A stretch of 13,680 nucleotides of DNA from the NCBI GenBank assembly GCA_905236085.1, contig CAJOOD010000076.1, forward strand, positions 1 through 13,680, given 5' to 3'. Below the pieces are notes generated by a model that did no database searches, had not been told where the DNA came from, and worked only from the letters and a program-made list of their open reading frames with translations. Of the stretch, positions 6,066 through 13,620 are shown piece after piece; the first letter of the stretch is position 1, and each line of letters opens with the position of its first letter. The stretch is from an uncultured Bacilli bacterium. GTDB taxonomy: Bacteria; Bacillota_I; Bacilli_A; RFN20; CAG-826. Position numbers and translations under genes: made by a program.

Positions 6066-7277
6066 TTATTTAATTTTTACATAGAAATTGCTATCTTCTT
6101 TGACTTTAAATTCTTTTCTATATCTCGGGACATAAATCACTTTATTATGCTTGTTAACAATTAAGGGCCATCTCTTCCTTAAAGATAGAGGCATCTTCCA
6201 ATCGATAAAGAGTCTTCTGATCTCTACGGAATAATTATTTATCATCACTTCATCGCCTTTTTTAGCGCATCTAACAGTGATTGGATAATCATCTAATTTG
6301 ACGTTTCTATTTTCTCCCCCATTACTGAAATCTAAAAAGAAATATTCCGTTTCAAATTTACGAGGTGAATCAATGACATAGGAATATAAGAATTCTTTAT
6401 CTTCTTCTACAAAGCCACACCAAGTGTATTCTTTCATAAAGATTAATCCATTATGAATCTTAAATGCCACATTAGGTTTTTTAGATAATAATATCTTTTT
6501 AATTTCCTCCGCTAAATCGGAAGAAATAGAGGAATCAAGCTCCACTTTTCTTGCTTGTATGACCATCGCACGTTGAAATTCATCATCGCTTAATTTTAAT
6601 AATTCATCAACATTTTCTAAATCAGTCGCGTATAGTCTTTCATATAAAACATCTATCTCTACATTGGCATCTTCAATTTCTTTTAATGTTTGTGCTTTAT
6701 CTGCTGGTCGCATTTTCTCGATGATGTTATGACGGATAACGTTTCTTGCAAAGTCATTGCTCAAATTACTGGAATCAATTCCATATGGTATGTTGTGCTC
6801 ATTATCATAATCTAATAAATCTTGTTTAGAATAATTTAATAAAGGTCTTAAAACTTCCATTCCATAGATATTAGTTTTATAAGCGATACCATAATGTTCG
6901 ACATATCCTCCTCTTTTTCTTTGAAGGAAATAAGTCTCTAATACATCATCTTGGTGATGAGCCACTAAAAGGGCATCATAGCCATTTTTATCAAATAGCG
7001 ATTTAAAGAATTTATACCGCAAATCACGGGCTTTTGCTTCGAAATTGGAAAAATTGTCGACTTTTTTCGCATACATAGCCTCTATTGATATATCGTTTTT
7101 ACCGCAGTATTCATAAAGGCTGATAGTTTCTTGTTCGGCTTCTTTTCTTACACCATAATTAACATGAGCGACATCAAATTTATATCCTTCGGTTAGGAGC
7201 ATATGAAATAAGGCCATGGAGTCTGGACCAAAGCTACAAGCTAATAGATATTTTTTGTTCTTGTCTAAATCTAACAT
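6066..7277 (-). CDS. tilS: tRNA(Ile)-lysidine synthetase
   Basis: Converts the wobble cytidine of the CAU-anticodon tRNA-Ile to lysidine with ATP and lysine, so that AUA is read as isoleucine; normally essential. The 403-aa product has an N-type PP-loop domain with ACSFGPDSMAL at about 13-23, AHVNYGVR at about 37-44, AHHQDDVLET at about 106-115, LRPLL, and DSSNLSNDFARNVIRH at about 168-183. The C-terminal domain contains RCAKKGDE and a basic tail with RRLFIDWKMP and RKRWPLIV. The PP loop reads SFGPDS where SGGxDS is expected, and HVNY replaces the common HVNH. It is shorter than the Bacillus protein. The start overlaps the S4-domain gene by 7 nt; an in-frame stop just upstream excludes a longer start. 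A weak AAGGAAAG lies rather far (14 nt) away, so translational coupling is likely. The hprT gene that usually follows is missing. Confidence 0.93.
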   Translation of the reverse strand: MLDLDKNKKYLLACSFGPDSMALFHMLLTEGYKFDVAHVNYGVRKEAEQETISLYEYCGKNDISIEAMYAKKVDNFSNFEAKARDLRYKFFKSLFDKNGYDALLVAHHQDDVLETYFLQRKRGGYVEHYGIAYKTNIYGMEVLRPLLNYSKQDLLDYDNEHNIPYGIDSSNLSNDFARNVIRHNIIEKMRPADKAQTLKEIEDANVEIDVLYERLYATDLENVDELLKLSDDEFQRAMVIQARKVELDSSISSDLAEEIKKILLSKKPNVAFKIHNGLIFMKEYTWCGFVEEDKEFLYSYVIDSPRKFETEYFFLDFSNGGENRNVKLDDYPITVRCAKKGDEVMINNYSVEIRRLFIDWKMPLSLRKRWPLIVNKHNKVIYVPRYRKEFKVKEDSNFYVKIK

Positions 7278-7540
7278 GTGGCGATATTAATCTTTCCTTT
7301 TTCTAACACCTTATATCCGACATAACAGGTGTTGCCTTCAATTGTAATCTCTGTTTGGATTTTTATAAAATAATTTTGATTGATGATTTTAATAATATCA
7401 CCATTTTTTACCGCGGATGATTGTTTAGCGGTATCACCGTTTAATAAAACAAATCCACTAGAAATAAATTCTTGAGCCTCGGTTCGAGAGGAAAAGAATG
7501 ATGTATGATATAAATATTGGTCTAGTCTTGGCTTTTTCAT
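7271..7540 (-). CDS. S4 RNA-binding domain protein, RqcP/YabO-like
   Basis: An 89-aa protein that is essentially one S4 RNA-binding domain: RLDQYL at residues 5-10, SSRTEAQEFISSGFVLLNGDTAK at about 17-39, and VKNGD at about 44-48, followed by a beta-rich tail. Size, fold and position between mfd and tilS match Bacillus YabO, now known as RqcP, which binds stalled 50S subunits and supports Ala-tail synthesis in ribosome quality control. Hsp15-type heat-shock proteins share the same fold and could be the alternative. Sequence divergence outside the S4 core is high, so function is inferred from position. The start overlaps the mfd stop as ATGA, with AGGGTG 6 nt upstream; its end overlaps tilS by 7 nt. 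Confidence 0.8.
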   Translation of the reverse strand: MKKPRLDQYLYHTSFFSSRTEAQEFISSGFVLLNGDTAKQSSAVKNGDIIKIINQNYFIKIQTEITIEGNTCYVGYKVLEKGKINIATC

Positions 7541-10500
7541 TTTTTCACCCTGCTCATAATAGAATCTAATTCTGATAATATATTAGTCAAATCTTCTACC
7601 CATGTCTTTCTTTTATTCATTATTATTTTAAAAGTTCCATTTAAATAAGTGGTACGTGAGAATTCCATATAAGGTATCATCGCGCTTAAAACAATATTAC
7701 CCACTCCTTTAATATTTAAGTAGGCTTTACCTAAAATAATTTCCACATAATTTGGATATATTAAAAGATTTTCAATTTTAGATGTCTTAGCTAAGATATC
7801 AATGCTTCTTCTATCAAATAGATATTCAACATTGATTGGCATCTTACCATATACATCTCTAATATCCATTTTAACTCTCGCTAATTCTTCAATGCTTTCT
7901 GTTTCATCGATGAGGTGATATAACTCAATTTTGTTAGCCTCAATAGCGTAGTCATCTGGAATATAGGCATCGATGTTTAAGTCCGCAAAAATGGGCTTAT
8001 TTTCGTTATTTTCAATATTTTGTTCTGGTTTTAACTTCTCTTTTACGGTCTCATTTAACAATTTGATATACATCTCTAAACCGATGGAATCAATATATCC
8101 AGCTTGTTCTGGACCAAGGATATCGCCTGCCCCTCGAATCATCAAATCTCTCTGTGCGACTTTATATCCGCTTCCAAGAGCGGTAAATTCTTTGATGGCT
8201 TTAAGCCTTTTTTTCGCGTTATCATTCAATAATTTATTTTCATTATATAAAAGATAAGCATATCCTATTCTATCACTTCTTCCAACGCGACCTTTAATTT
8301 GATAGAGTTGACTTAATCCATAACAATCAGCATTATCCACCACAATCATATTAGCGTTAGGAACATCTATTCCGTTTTCAATAATTGATGTACATACCAA
8401 TATTTGAATTTGTCCAGCATAGAAGCGATCCATGATATCTTCTAATTCTTCTTTGTCCATCTGCCCATGAGCGGCGGCAATAGTCGCATTAGGTATTTGT
8501 TTAGCAATTTTAGATGCAACTTCATATAGATTAGCGATTCTATTATGGAGATAGAATACTTGCCCATTTCTAGATAGTTCTCTTTCTATTAATTCTTTTA
8601 CCACATTGGCTTTATATGGCATGACATAAGTTTGTACTGGCATTCTTTCTTTTGGAGGGGTGTTGATAACCGACATATTTCTCATGCCAATTAATGACAT
8701 TTGTAGAGTTCTAGGAATAGGCGTCGCGGATAGTGTTAAAACATCAACATTAGATTTTAATTCTTTGATTTTTTCTTTTTGCTCCACACCAAATCTTTGC
8801 TCTTCATCGACAATTAATAATCCTAAATTATCAAATACAATATCCTTTGATAATAATCTATGTGTACCAATGACTAAGTGAATAGAACCATTTAATACAC
8901 CTTTAATGTTTTCTTTTTGTATAGCTTCAGGAACCATGCGGGAAAATAAAGCAACATTGATATCAAATCCGGCAAATCTAGTTAAAGCATTTTCATAATG
9001 CTGCCTCGCTAATAAGGTGGTTGGGCATAAGAAGGCAACCTGTTTACCAGAAAGCATAGCTTTAAAGGCTGCTCGAAAGGCAACTTCTGTTTTGCCAAAA
9101 CCAACATCTCCACACAACAATCTATCCATAGGATGAGATGATTCCATATCGTGTTTAATTTCTTTTAAGGATGTTATTTGGTCTTTTGTTAATTCAAAAT
9201 CACAATTCTCTTCAAATTGCATCTGCAATTCATCATCGCTCTCAAAAGCAAAGCCCTCTATTTTTGATCTTTCTTGATATAGATTCATTAACCTATTAGC
9301 GAGATCATCTATTCTATCTTTAATCTTCTTTTTAGTCTTTTCCCAATCAGAAGAATGGAGTCTACTTAATCTCGGTTTAGCGCCTTCTTTTCCTTGATAT
9401 TTTCTTACTAATTGGAACTGGGCTACTGGAACATATAATATCTCATCATTCGAGTAGATTATTTTAATGTAATCTCTATGAGCACCATCCACGAATAGGG
9501 TTTGCAAACAATCAAAAATACCAATGCCTTGGAATTCATGAACAACATAATCTCCGTGTTCTAATTCTTCAAAAGATTTTAATACACTTCCTTCTTTAAA
9601 TTTAGAAGTATAACGGTAATAACTACCCTTAGAATTAAACAGTTCTCTTTGGGTTAAAATGCATATCTTTTCTTCATCGAAAACTATTCCACTAGCAAAG
9701 GAGAAGAAAGATAGCCCTACTTTAGCTTTATCTGGTATATTTAGCCCTTCTATTTTTTGATAGGCAATATTTTCTTTTTCAAATGCTTCTTCTAAATAAT
9801 TTAGATGTTCGCTAGCGCCAATTAGACACAAGACGGTATAACCGCTATCGAGATACATCTTAATGATATCAACTGAATCGGATTGCTTACCAGCGCTGAT
9901 AGAAACAGGATGAGCATTAAATTCAATCTCACCTTTTTTAGAAGCAAATTCATTAAAATGAATAATATTAAAGGGCACTATTCTATTTAATTCTTGATAA
10001 TATGAGAGATTCCCAACAGCTAAAAAGGAAGATTTTAAATCATGGATATAATCATTAGATTCAAATATCAAATTAGTAGCTTGTTGATTAATTCCATCAT
10101 CATTAATAAATATGGTTTTATATTCTTTGCAATATTCAAATAATGAGCAGACATCATCTGAGAAATATGAGTAATATTTATAAAGTTTTGAAGTGATGTT
10201 TTTCTCTAATAATTCGTTAATGATATCGTCAAGCGATTCCGACAACGTATTTTGGTTTTCTTGAGATATATTATTTGCTATCTTTTCTTTCTCATTATTT
10301 AGCACTTTTATAGCCAATTGAATTTCTTCATCATTGAGCAAGACATCACTGGCGGGTAATATCTCGCATTCTTCAACTTTAGATATTGATGTCTGAGTGG
10401 AAATATCGAATTTTCTAATAGAATCAACTTCATCACCAAATAATTCAATTCTCGTTGGATATTCATCGGTAATAGAAAATACATCGATAATATCTCCTCT

Positions 10501-11007
10501 AACAGCGAATTGTAGTGATTGATCTATTTTATTAACTAGATGATAACCAGCGATGGTTAATTTTCTTCTTAAATTAGAAACATTAATAACATCATTTAGC
10601 TTAATCTTAAAAGAAGATGTCATAAATCTTTCTGGTTTAGGTATATATCTCATAACACCGGCGACATTGGTGATGATAATATCTACTTCATTATGTAATA
10701 TCTGATATAGAGTGAATATTCTTCCGGCGATTAATTCATTATTTTCCGCGAGTGATTCCGCGCGTATTAATTCATCACAAGGAAATAAACCTACTTTATC
10801 TTTCCCTATTAAAGAAACAAGATTAGAAAATAATTGCTGAGCCTTATATAAATTAGATGTGACCAATAAATATTTACCTTTATTATTAAAATAATTAGAG
10901 GCAATTAAAAAAGGTGACGCTCCATTTTCATCAACGACAAAATACCCCTTATTTTGCTTGATATGGGGGGTAATAGAATTAGTTTTTAGCTTTTCAAATA
11001 AATTCAT
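7537..11007 (-). CDS. mfd: Transcription-repair coupling factor Mfd
   Basis: DNA translocase that removes RNA polymerase stalled at lesions and recruits UvrA for nucleotide excision repair. The 1156-aa product (counted from the ATG at 11007) has an N-terminal UvrB-like region. The RNA polymerase-interaction domain is at about 484-540 (HGDYVVHEFQGIGIF to VPVAQFQLVRKY). The RecG-like motor has Walker A GDVGFGKT (about 633-640), the DEEQ box (about 734-737), LSATPIPRTL, and the TRG-side GRVGRSDRIGYAYLLY. A C-terminal UvrA-masking domain follows. The start at 11007 gives MNLFEKLK, typical of the family, 1 nt after the pth stop. An in-frame ATG at 11034 inside pth would add nine atypical residues. 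Neither has a clear Shine-Dalgarno sequence, so coupling to pth is likely. Confidence 0.96.
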   Translation of the reverse strand: MNLFEKLKTNSITPHIKQNKGYFVVDENGASPFLIASNYFNNKGKYLLVTSNLYKAQQLFSNLVSLIGKDKVGLFPCDELIRAESLAENNELIAGRIFTLYQILHNEVDIIITNVAGVMRYIPKPERFMTSSFKIKLNDVINVSNLRRKLTIAGYHLVNKIDQSLQFAVRGDIIDVFSITDEYPTRIELFGDEVDSIRKFDISTQTSISKVEECEILPASDVLLNDEEIQLAIKVLNNEKEKIANNISQENQNTLSESLDDIINELLEKNITSKLYKYYSYFSDDVCSLFEYCKEYKTIFINDDGINQQATNLIFESNDYIHDLKSSFLAVGNLSYYQELNRIVPFNIIHFNEFASKKGEIEFNAHPVSISAGKQSDSVDIIKMYLDSGYTVLCLIGASEHLNYLEEAFEKENIAYQKIEGLNIPDKAKVGLSFFSFASGIVFDEEKICILTQRELFNSKGSYYRYTSKFKEGSVLKSFEELEHGDYVVHEFQGIGIFDCLQTLFVDGAHRDYIKIIYSNDEILYVPVAQFQLVRKYQGKEGAKPRLSRLHSSDWEKTKKKIKDRIDDLANRLMNLYQERSKIEGFAFESDDELQMQFEENCDFELTKDQITSLKEIKHDMESSHPMDRLLCGDVGFGKTEVAFRAAFKAMLSGKQVAFLCPTTLLARQHYENALTRFAGFDINVALFSRMVPEAIQKENIKGVLNGSIHLVIGTHRLLSKDIVFDNLGLLIVDEEQRFGVEQKEKIKELKSNVDVLTLSATPIPRTLQMSLIGMRNMSVINTPPKERMPVQTYVMPYKANVVKELIERELSRNGQVFYLHNRIANLYEVASKIAKQIPNATIAAAHGQMDKEELEDIMDRFYAGQIQILVCTSIIENGIDVPNANMIVVDNADCYGLSQLYQIKGRVGRSDRIGYAYLLYNENKLLNDNAKKRLKAIKEFTALGSGYKVAQRDLMIRGAGDILGPEQAGYIDSIGLEMYIKLLNETVKEKLKPEQNIENNENKPIFADLNIDAYIPDDYAIEANKIELYHLIDETESIEELARVKMDIRDVYGKMPINVEYLFDRRSIDILAKTSKIENLLIYPNYVEIILGKAYLNIKGVGNIVLSAMIPYMEFSRTTYLNGTFKIIMNKRKTWVEDLTNILSELDSIMSRVKK

Positions 11008-11008
11008 A

Positions 11009-11581
11009 TTAAGCCGATGGAGTGGACTTAACATTATACAAGGACATCGCTTTGTTCCAAGATGATCTTAACGCTTCTTTTAAGGCTTGGGCGGCTCTTT
11101 CAATCGCTCCTTCAATAGCGATTTTGTCATCTCCATATGGTTTATTTAAAACATAATTAATGGGGTCTTCATCAGGCTCACCAATGCCAACACGAATGCG
11201 TTTGATATCTTGGGTTCCAAGCTTTTGCATGATGTCTTGAATGCCCTTATGTCCTCCGCTGGAGCCACCTAGTCTTAATCTGATTTCTCCTGGAGGAATG
11301 GCCATATCATCATAAATTACAATGATGTCTTCGGTAGGAATTTTAAAATAATGAACAACTTGTTGAACAGAATCGCCACTCAAATTCATGAAAGTGGTTG
11401 GTTTTAAGAATATCACATCTTCATCAAATACTTTTCCACGTCCAATGAGTCCAGAAAATAATTCTTTATCAACATCAATACGTGCCATCGTTGTGAAAGC
11501 ATCCACAACCATGAATCCCATATTGTGTCTAGTATCTTCATATTTTTTTCCTGGGTTACCTAATCCTACAACTAATTTCAT
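11009..11581 (-). CDS. pth: Peptidyl-tRNA hydrolase
   Basis: Releases tRNA from peptidyl-tRNA that drops off the ribosome; normally essential. The 190-aa product has GLGNPGKKYEDTRHNMGF with Asn9 and the catalytic His19, FMNLSG with Asn66, IVIYDDM with Asp91, and GGSSGGHKGIQDI at about 105-117. These match the family catalytic set, except that the position of the substrate-binding asparagine in GGHNG is lysine here (Lys112). Length is normal. The start is supported by AGGCGAG about 7 nt upstream. It is the first gene of the pth-mfd-S4-tilS unit, as in Bacillus, where pth and mfd are near neighbours. An extended -10 promoter is predicted immediately upstream. Confidence 0.96.
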   Translation of the reverse strand: MKLVVGLGNPGKKYEDTRHNMGFMVVDAFTTMARIDVDKELFSGLIGRGKVFDEDVIFLKPTTFMNLSGDSVQQVVHYFKIPTEDIIVIYDDMAIPPGEIRLRLGGSSGGHKGIQDIMQKLGTQDIKRIRVGIGEPDEDPINYVLNKPYGDDKIAIEGAIERAAQALKEALRSSWNKAMSLYNVKSTPSA

Positions 11582-11599
11582 AAGTTCACTCGCCTAATG

Positions 11600-11608
11600 A
11601 TTATAACA
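11600..11608 (-). promoter_or_regulatory. Extended -10 promoter of pth
   Basis: TGTTATAAT fits the extended -10 form TGnTATAAT, with no good -35 at the right spacing. Transcription would start near 11594, leaving a leader of only about 13 nt that barely holds the Shine-Dalgarno sequence. Upstream (11609-11700) the gap is very AT-rich with short inverted A/T motifs and no gene. Confidence 0.55.
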
Positions 11609-11720
11609 TTCAATTTTCAAATTATGAAATATTTTGAAATCCTTTTGGCAAATAATTGCTTAAAAAACTAAGCAAAAATTGAAAATATTGAAAAAATATA
11701 GGCTTTTTGATGTGAAATAC

Positions 11721-11754
11721 GAAAAAATCCCCTTTGCAAATTGCATTGGGGATT
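11721..11754 (-). terminator. Intrinsic terminator of the SPFH operon
   Basis: Eighteen bases after the SPFH stop codon the minus strand forms AATCCCC/GGGGATT (7 bp), a symmetric AA/AA internal loop, and an inner TGCA/TGCA stem with an ATT loop, then six T residues. It is a strong Rho-independent terminator that separates this unit from pth. Confidence 0.88.
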
Positions 11755-11771
11755 AATAGGTTTTTGATTAA

Positions 11772-12719
11772 TTATTTTTTATCATCTTCTTTAAGGGCTT
11801 CTTTAATTGAGGCCGCTAAAGAGGTAACGCCAGCGAGGTTTGATGGAATGATAAGTTTGGTTGATTTTCCATCAGCAACTTTAGCTATCGCTTCATAAGA
11901 TTTTAATGTTAAGACCTTATCATCAGCATTAGCGTTCTTTAATAATTCAAGACCTTCGGCTTCCGCTTTTCTAACTAAGATGATACCTTCAGCTTCAGCT
12001 TCTTTAACTTTTCTAATTGATTCAGCTTCAGCTTCTGCGGACTTAATCGCAGCTTGTTTTTGTGCTTCAGCGTTTAAGATAACAGATTCTTTTTCACCTT
12101 CAGCAATCAAGATAGCGGATTGTCTTTGGCCTTCTGCTAAGAGGATTTTTTCTCTTTTTTCTCTTTCCGCTCTCATTTGACGTTCCATCGCGTCACGAAT
12201 ATCTTTTGGAGGTAAGATGTTTTTAACTTCAACACGGTTGACCTTAATTCCCCATGGATCGGTTGCTTCATCTAAGATAGATCTCATCTTGGTGTTGATA
12301 ACATCACGAGAAGTTAATGTTTCATCTAAATCTAATTCACCAATGATATTACGTAATGTCGTGGAAGATAGATTTTCAATCGCATTAATAGGATTTTCTA
12401 CGCCATAAGCATATAATTTTGGATCAGTAACTTGGAAGAAGACAATGGTATCAATTTGCATTGTAACATTATCTCTAGTAATAACTGGTTGAGGAGGGAA
12501 ATCGTGTACTTGTTCTTTCATAGAAACCTTGTAGGCTACTTTATCTATAAAAGGCACTAACATATGTAAACCTGTACCCCAAGTTCTGCTATAACCACCT
12601 AATCTTTCAACGATTGCTTTTTCTGTTTGTCTAATGACACGAATTCTGGTGATGAAGATGAGTAAAATAATTAATACTACAATCGATATAACTAATATCG
12701 CTACTTGCCATCCTTGCAT
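11772..12719 (-). CDS. SPFH/stomatin-family membrane protein, QmcA-type
   Basis: Membrane-anchored scaffold of the stomatin/prohibitin/flotillin superfamily. Such proteins build large ring cages in the membrane and often act with FtsH and with NfeD partners. The 315-aa product has one N-terminal membrane segment (about residues 6-24), the SPFH/Band-7 domain (about 25-180) with VVERLGGYSRTW-like and PPKDIRDAMERQMRAEREKR signatures, and a long Ala/Glu coiled coil (about 180-262). The AE motif there recurs every 11 residues. A C-terminal domain follows, with GVTSLAASIKEAL near the end. The start has AAGGAG 8 nt upstream and lies 2 nt after the nfeD-like stop. The SPFH-NfeD pair mirrors QmcA-YbbJ of E. 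coli. Its exact role here is not known. Confidence 0.92.
   Translation of the reverse strand: MQGWQVAILVISIVVLIILLIFITRIRVIRQTEKAIVERLGGYSRTWGTGLHMLVPFIDKVAYKVSMKEQVHDFPPQPVITRDNVTMQIDTIVFFQVTDPKLYAYGVENPINAIENLSSTTLRNIIGELDLDETLTSRDVINTKMRSILDEATDPWGIKVNRVEVKNILPPKDIRDAMERQMRAEREKREKILLAEGQRQSAILIAEGEKESVILNAEAQKQAAIKSAEAEAESIRKVKEAEAEGIILVRKAEAEGLELLKNANADDKVLTLKSYEAIAKVADGKSTKLIIPSNLAGVTSLAASIKEALKEDDKK
11958..12137 (-). repeat. Hendecad (11-residue) Ala-Glu repeat in the SPFH coiled coil
   Basis: In the SPFH protein the AE pair falls at residues 195, 206, 217 and 228, then 230, 241 and 252, that is every 11 residues with one 2-residue shift. At DNA level this shows as repeated AGCTTC units. 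An 11-residue period predicts a nearly straight or right-handed coiled coil, as expected for the wall of an SPFH cage. Confidence 0.75.
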
Positions 12720-12721
12720 TT

Positions 12722-13171
12722 TTAATTCTCCTTTTTAATTTCTTTAACTACTAATTTATTGCCATCTACCGCTAGTACTTCTACTAAAGCACCTTCTGAG
12801 ATAGCCTGATGTTCATCACTAGAGATAGCAGTCCATACCACTCCATTGATTTTCACTTCTCCATGGTTTAATTCATCACAACCTTTAACCATTTTTCCTT
12901 TTTTGTGAATGATTTCGTCCACATTAGAATTGATGATGTTTCTTTTCATCAGCTTGGATATGAATGGTCTTAAGCATAGTAATGTTGCCGCTGAGACGAC
13001 TAGGAAGACAATTAATTGTATCCACCATTCAACGCCTGGTATGAACGATAAGACAAGGGCAATTATCGAACCTAAAGCAAACCAAACAGAGACAATTTCC
13101 GCGCTTGCGGCTTCTACAATTAGGGCTACCACGAATATTGATAGCCAAATAATCCACATAAAGTTATCCAT
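12722..13171 (-). CDS. NfeD-like membrane protein with C-terminal OB fold
   Basis: Short-form NfeD (NfeD1b/YbbJ type), a partner of SPFH proteins in membrane organisation. The 149-aa product has three predicted membrane segments (about residues 5-23, 27-45 and 49-69). The first two carry the small residues and acidic Glu20/Glu25 seen in the family. A soluble C-terminal OB-fold domain (about 88-145) contains KGKMV, GEVKINGVVWTA, ISEGALVEVLAVDGNKLVVK. It lacks the N-terminal protease domain of long NfeD proteins. The start overlaps the upstream unknown gene by 8 nt, with AAGGAG 10 nt before the ATG. It ends 2 nt before the SPFH gene, so the three are almost certainly co-translated from one mRNA. 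Confidence 0.92.
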   Translation of the reverse strand: MDNFMWIIWLSIFVVALIVEAASAEIVSVWFALGSIIALVLSFIPGVEWWIQLIVFLVVSAATLLCLRPFISKLMKRNIINSNVDEIIHKKGKMVKGCDELNHGEVKINGVVWTAISSDEHQAISEGALVEVLAVDGNKLVVKEIKKEN

Positions 13172-13547
13172 TTTTTATCGGCTCCTTACTGGTGAGAATT
13201 GTGAGAATATTTTCTCTTTCGTCCCACGCTGTTTCAAATTTTACTGGGGTATCTGATAATTCTATTGATAAAGCTTGTGAGATACGCTTCATCAATGGAG
13301 TTGAAGAGATACGAGAATAGGTCTTTTTAATAGCGATAGATTGAATGGCATATTCATCTAAATCCCCTCTTATAACTCTTTCTTTGGATAGAGGTTGAAT
13401 GACAATGTTGCCTTTATCATCAATGCCAACTTGTACGCGATAGGCGTATTCAAATGGAACCGAGGCAATAGTATTAAGAGTTATGTTCGTGGAATAAAAA
13501 GATGCAGTACCACTTCTTTCTTTCGCACTGAACCACGTTATAGCCAT
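13164..13547 (-). CDS. Unrecognised small protein, first gene of the NfeD-SPFH operon
   Basis: A 127-aa soluble protein with no signal peptide or membrane segment that I do not recognise. The N-terminal half (about 15-55) reads as beta strands with FYSTNITLN, YRVQVGIDDKGNIVIQPLSKE, a pattern loosely like an AbrB-type swapped hairpin (strand, short helix, strand, turn with D-x-x-G, strand ending in P-L). A helical segment follows at about 83-96 (TPLMKRISQALSIE), then two further strands. The start has a strong AAGGAGG 8 nt upstream, and a promoter-like sequence precedes it. The 8-nt overlap with nfeD suggests a linked role. DNA binding or regulation is only a guess from the fold-like pattern; a lineage-specific membrane-complex partner is equally possible. 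Confidence 0.85.
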   Translation of the reverse strand: MAITWFSAKERSGTASFYSTNITLNTIASVPFEYAYRVQVGIDDKGNIVIQPLSKERVIRGDLDEYAIQSIAIKKTYSRISSTPLMKRISQALSIELSDTPVKFETAWDERENILTILTSKEPIKNG

Positions 13548-13571
13548 AAGCGAGTCCTCCTTTATGACTTT

Positions 13572-13599
13572 ATTTTACACCATATTCATTAAAATTCAA
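13572..13599 (-). promoter_or_regulatory. Promoter of the unknown-nfeD-SPFH operon
   Basis: TTGAAT (13599-13594, 4/6 to the -35), a 16-bp spacer and TAAAAT (13577-13572, 5/6 to the -10, preceded by TG) lie about 25 bp before the first gene. The -35 sits inside a phased ATTC repeat. The remaining right edge (13624-13680) is AT-rich with no gene visible. Confidence 0.5.
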
Positions 13600-13620
13600 A
13601 TAAATTCAAAATAATTCGTG
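13581..13620. repeat. Four ATTC units at exact 10-bp spacing
   Basis: On the plus strand ATTC occurs at 13584, 13594, 13604 and 13614, each in a block of the form nnnATTCAnn, and again at 13636. Read on the coding strand these are GAAT units. The 10-bp period puts them on one DNA face, over and upstream of the predicted -35. They could be an operator for cooperative binding, an UP element or bent DNA. Confidence 0.55.

Noticed and set aside
8327..8343. DnaA-box-like TTATCCACC and a possible origin
   Set aside because: A single imperfect match inside the mfd coding sequence, without a cluster or an AT-rich unwinding region.
12909..13256. 115-aa plus-strand open frame
   Set aside because: Antisense to nfeD and the start of that operon, with no ribosome binding site or recognisable domain.
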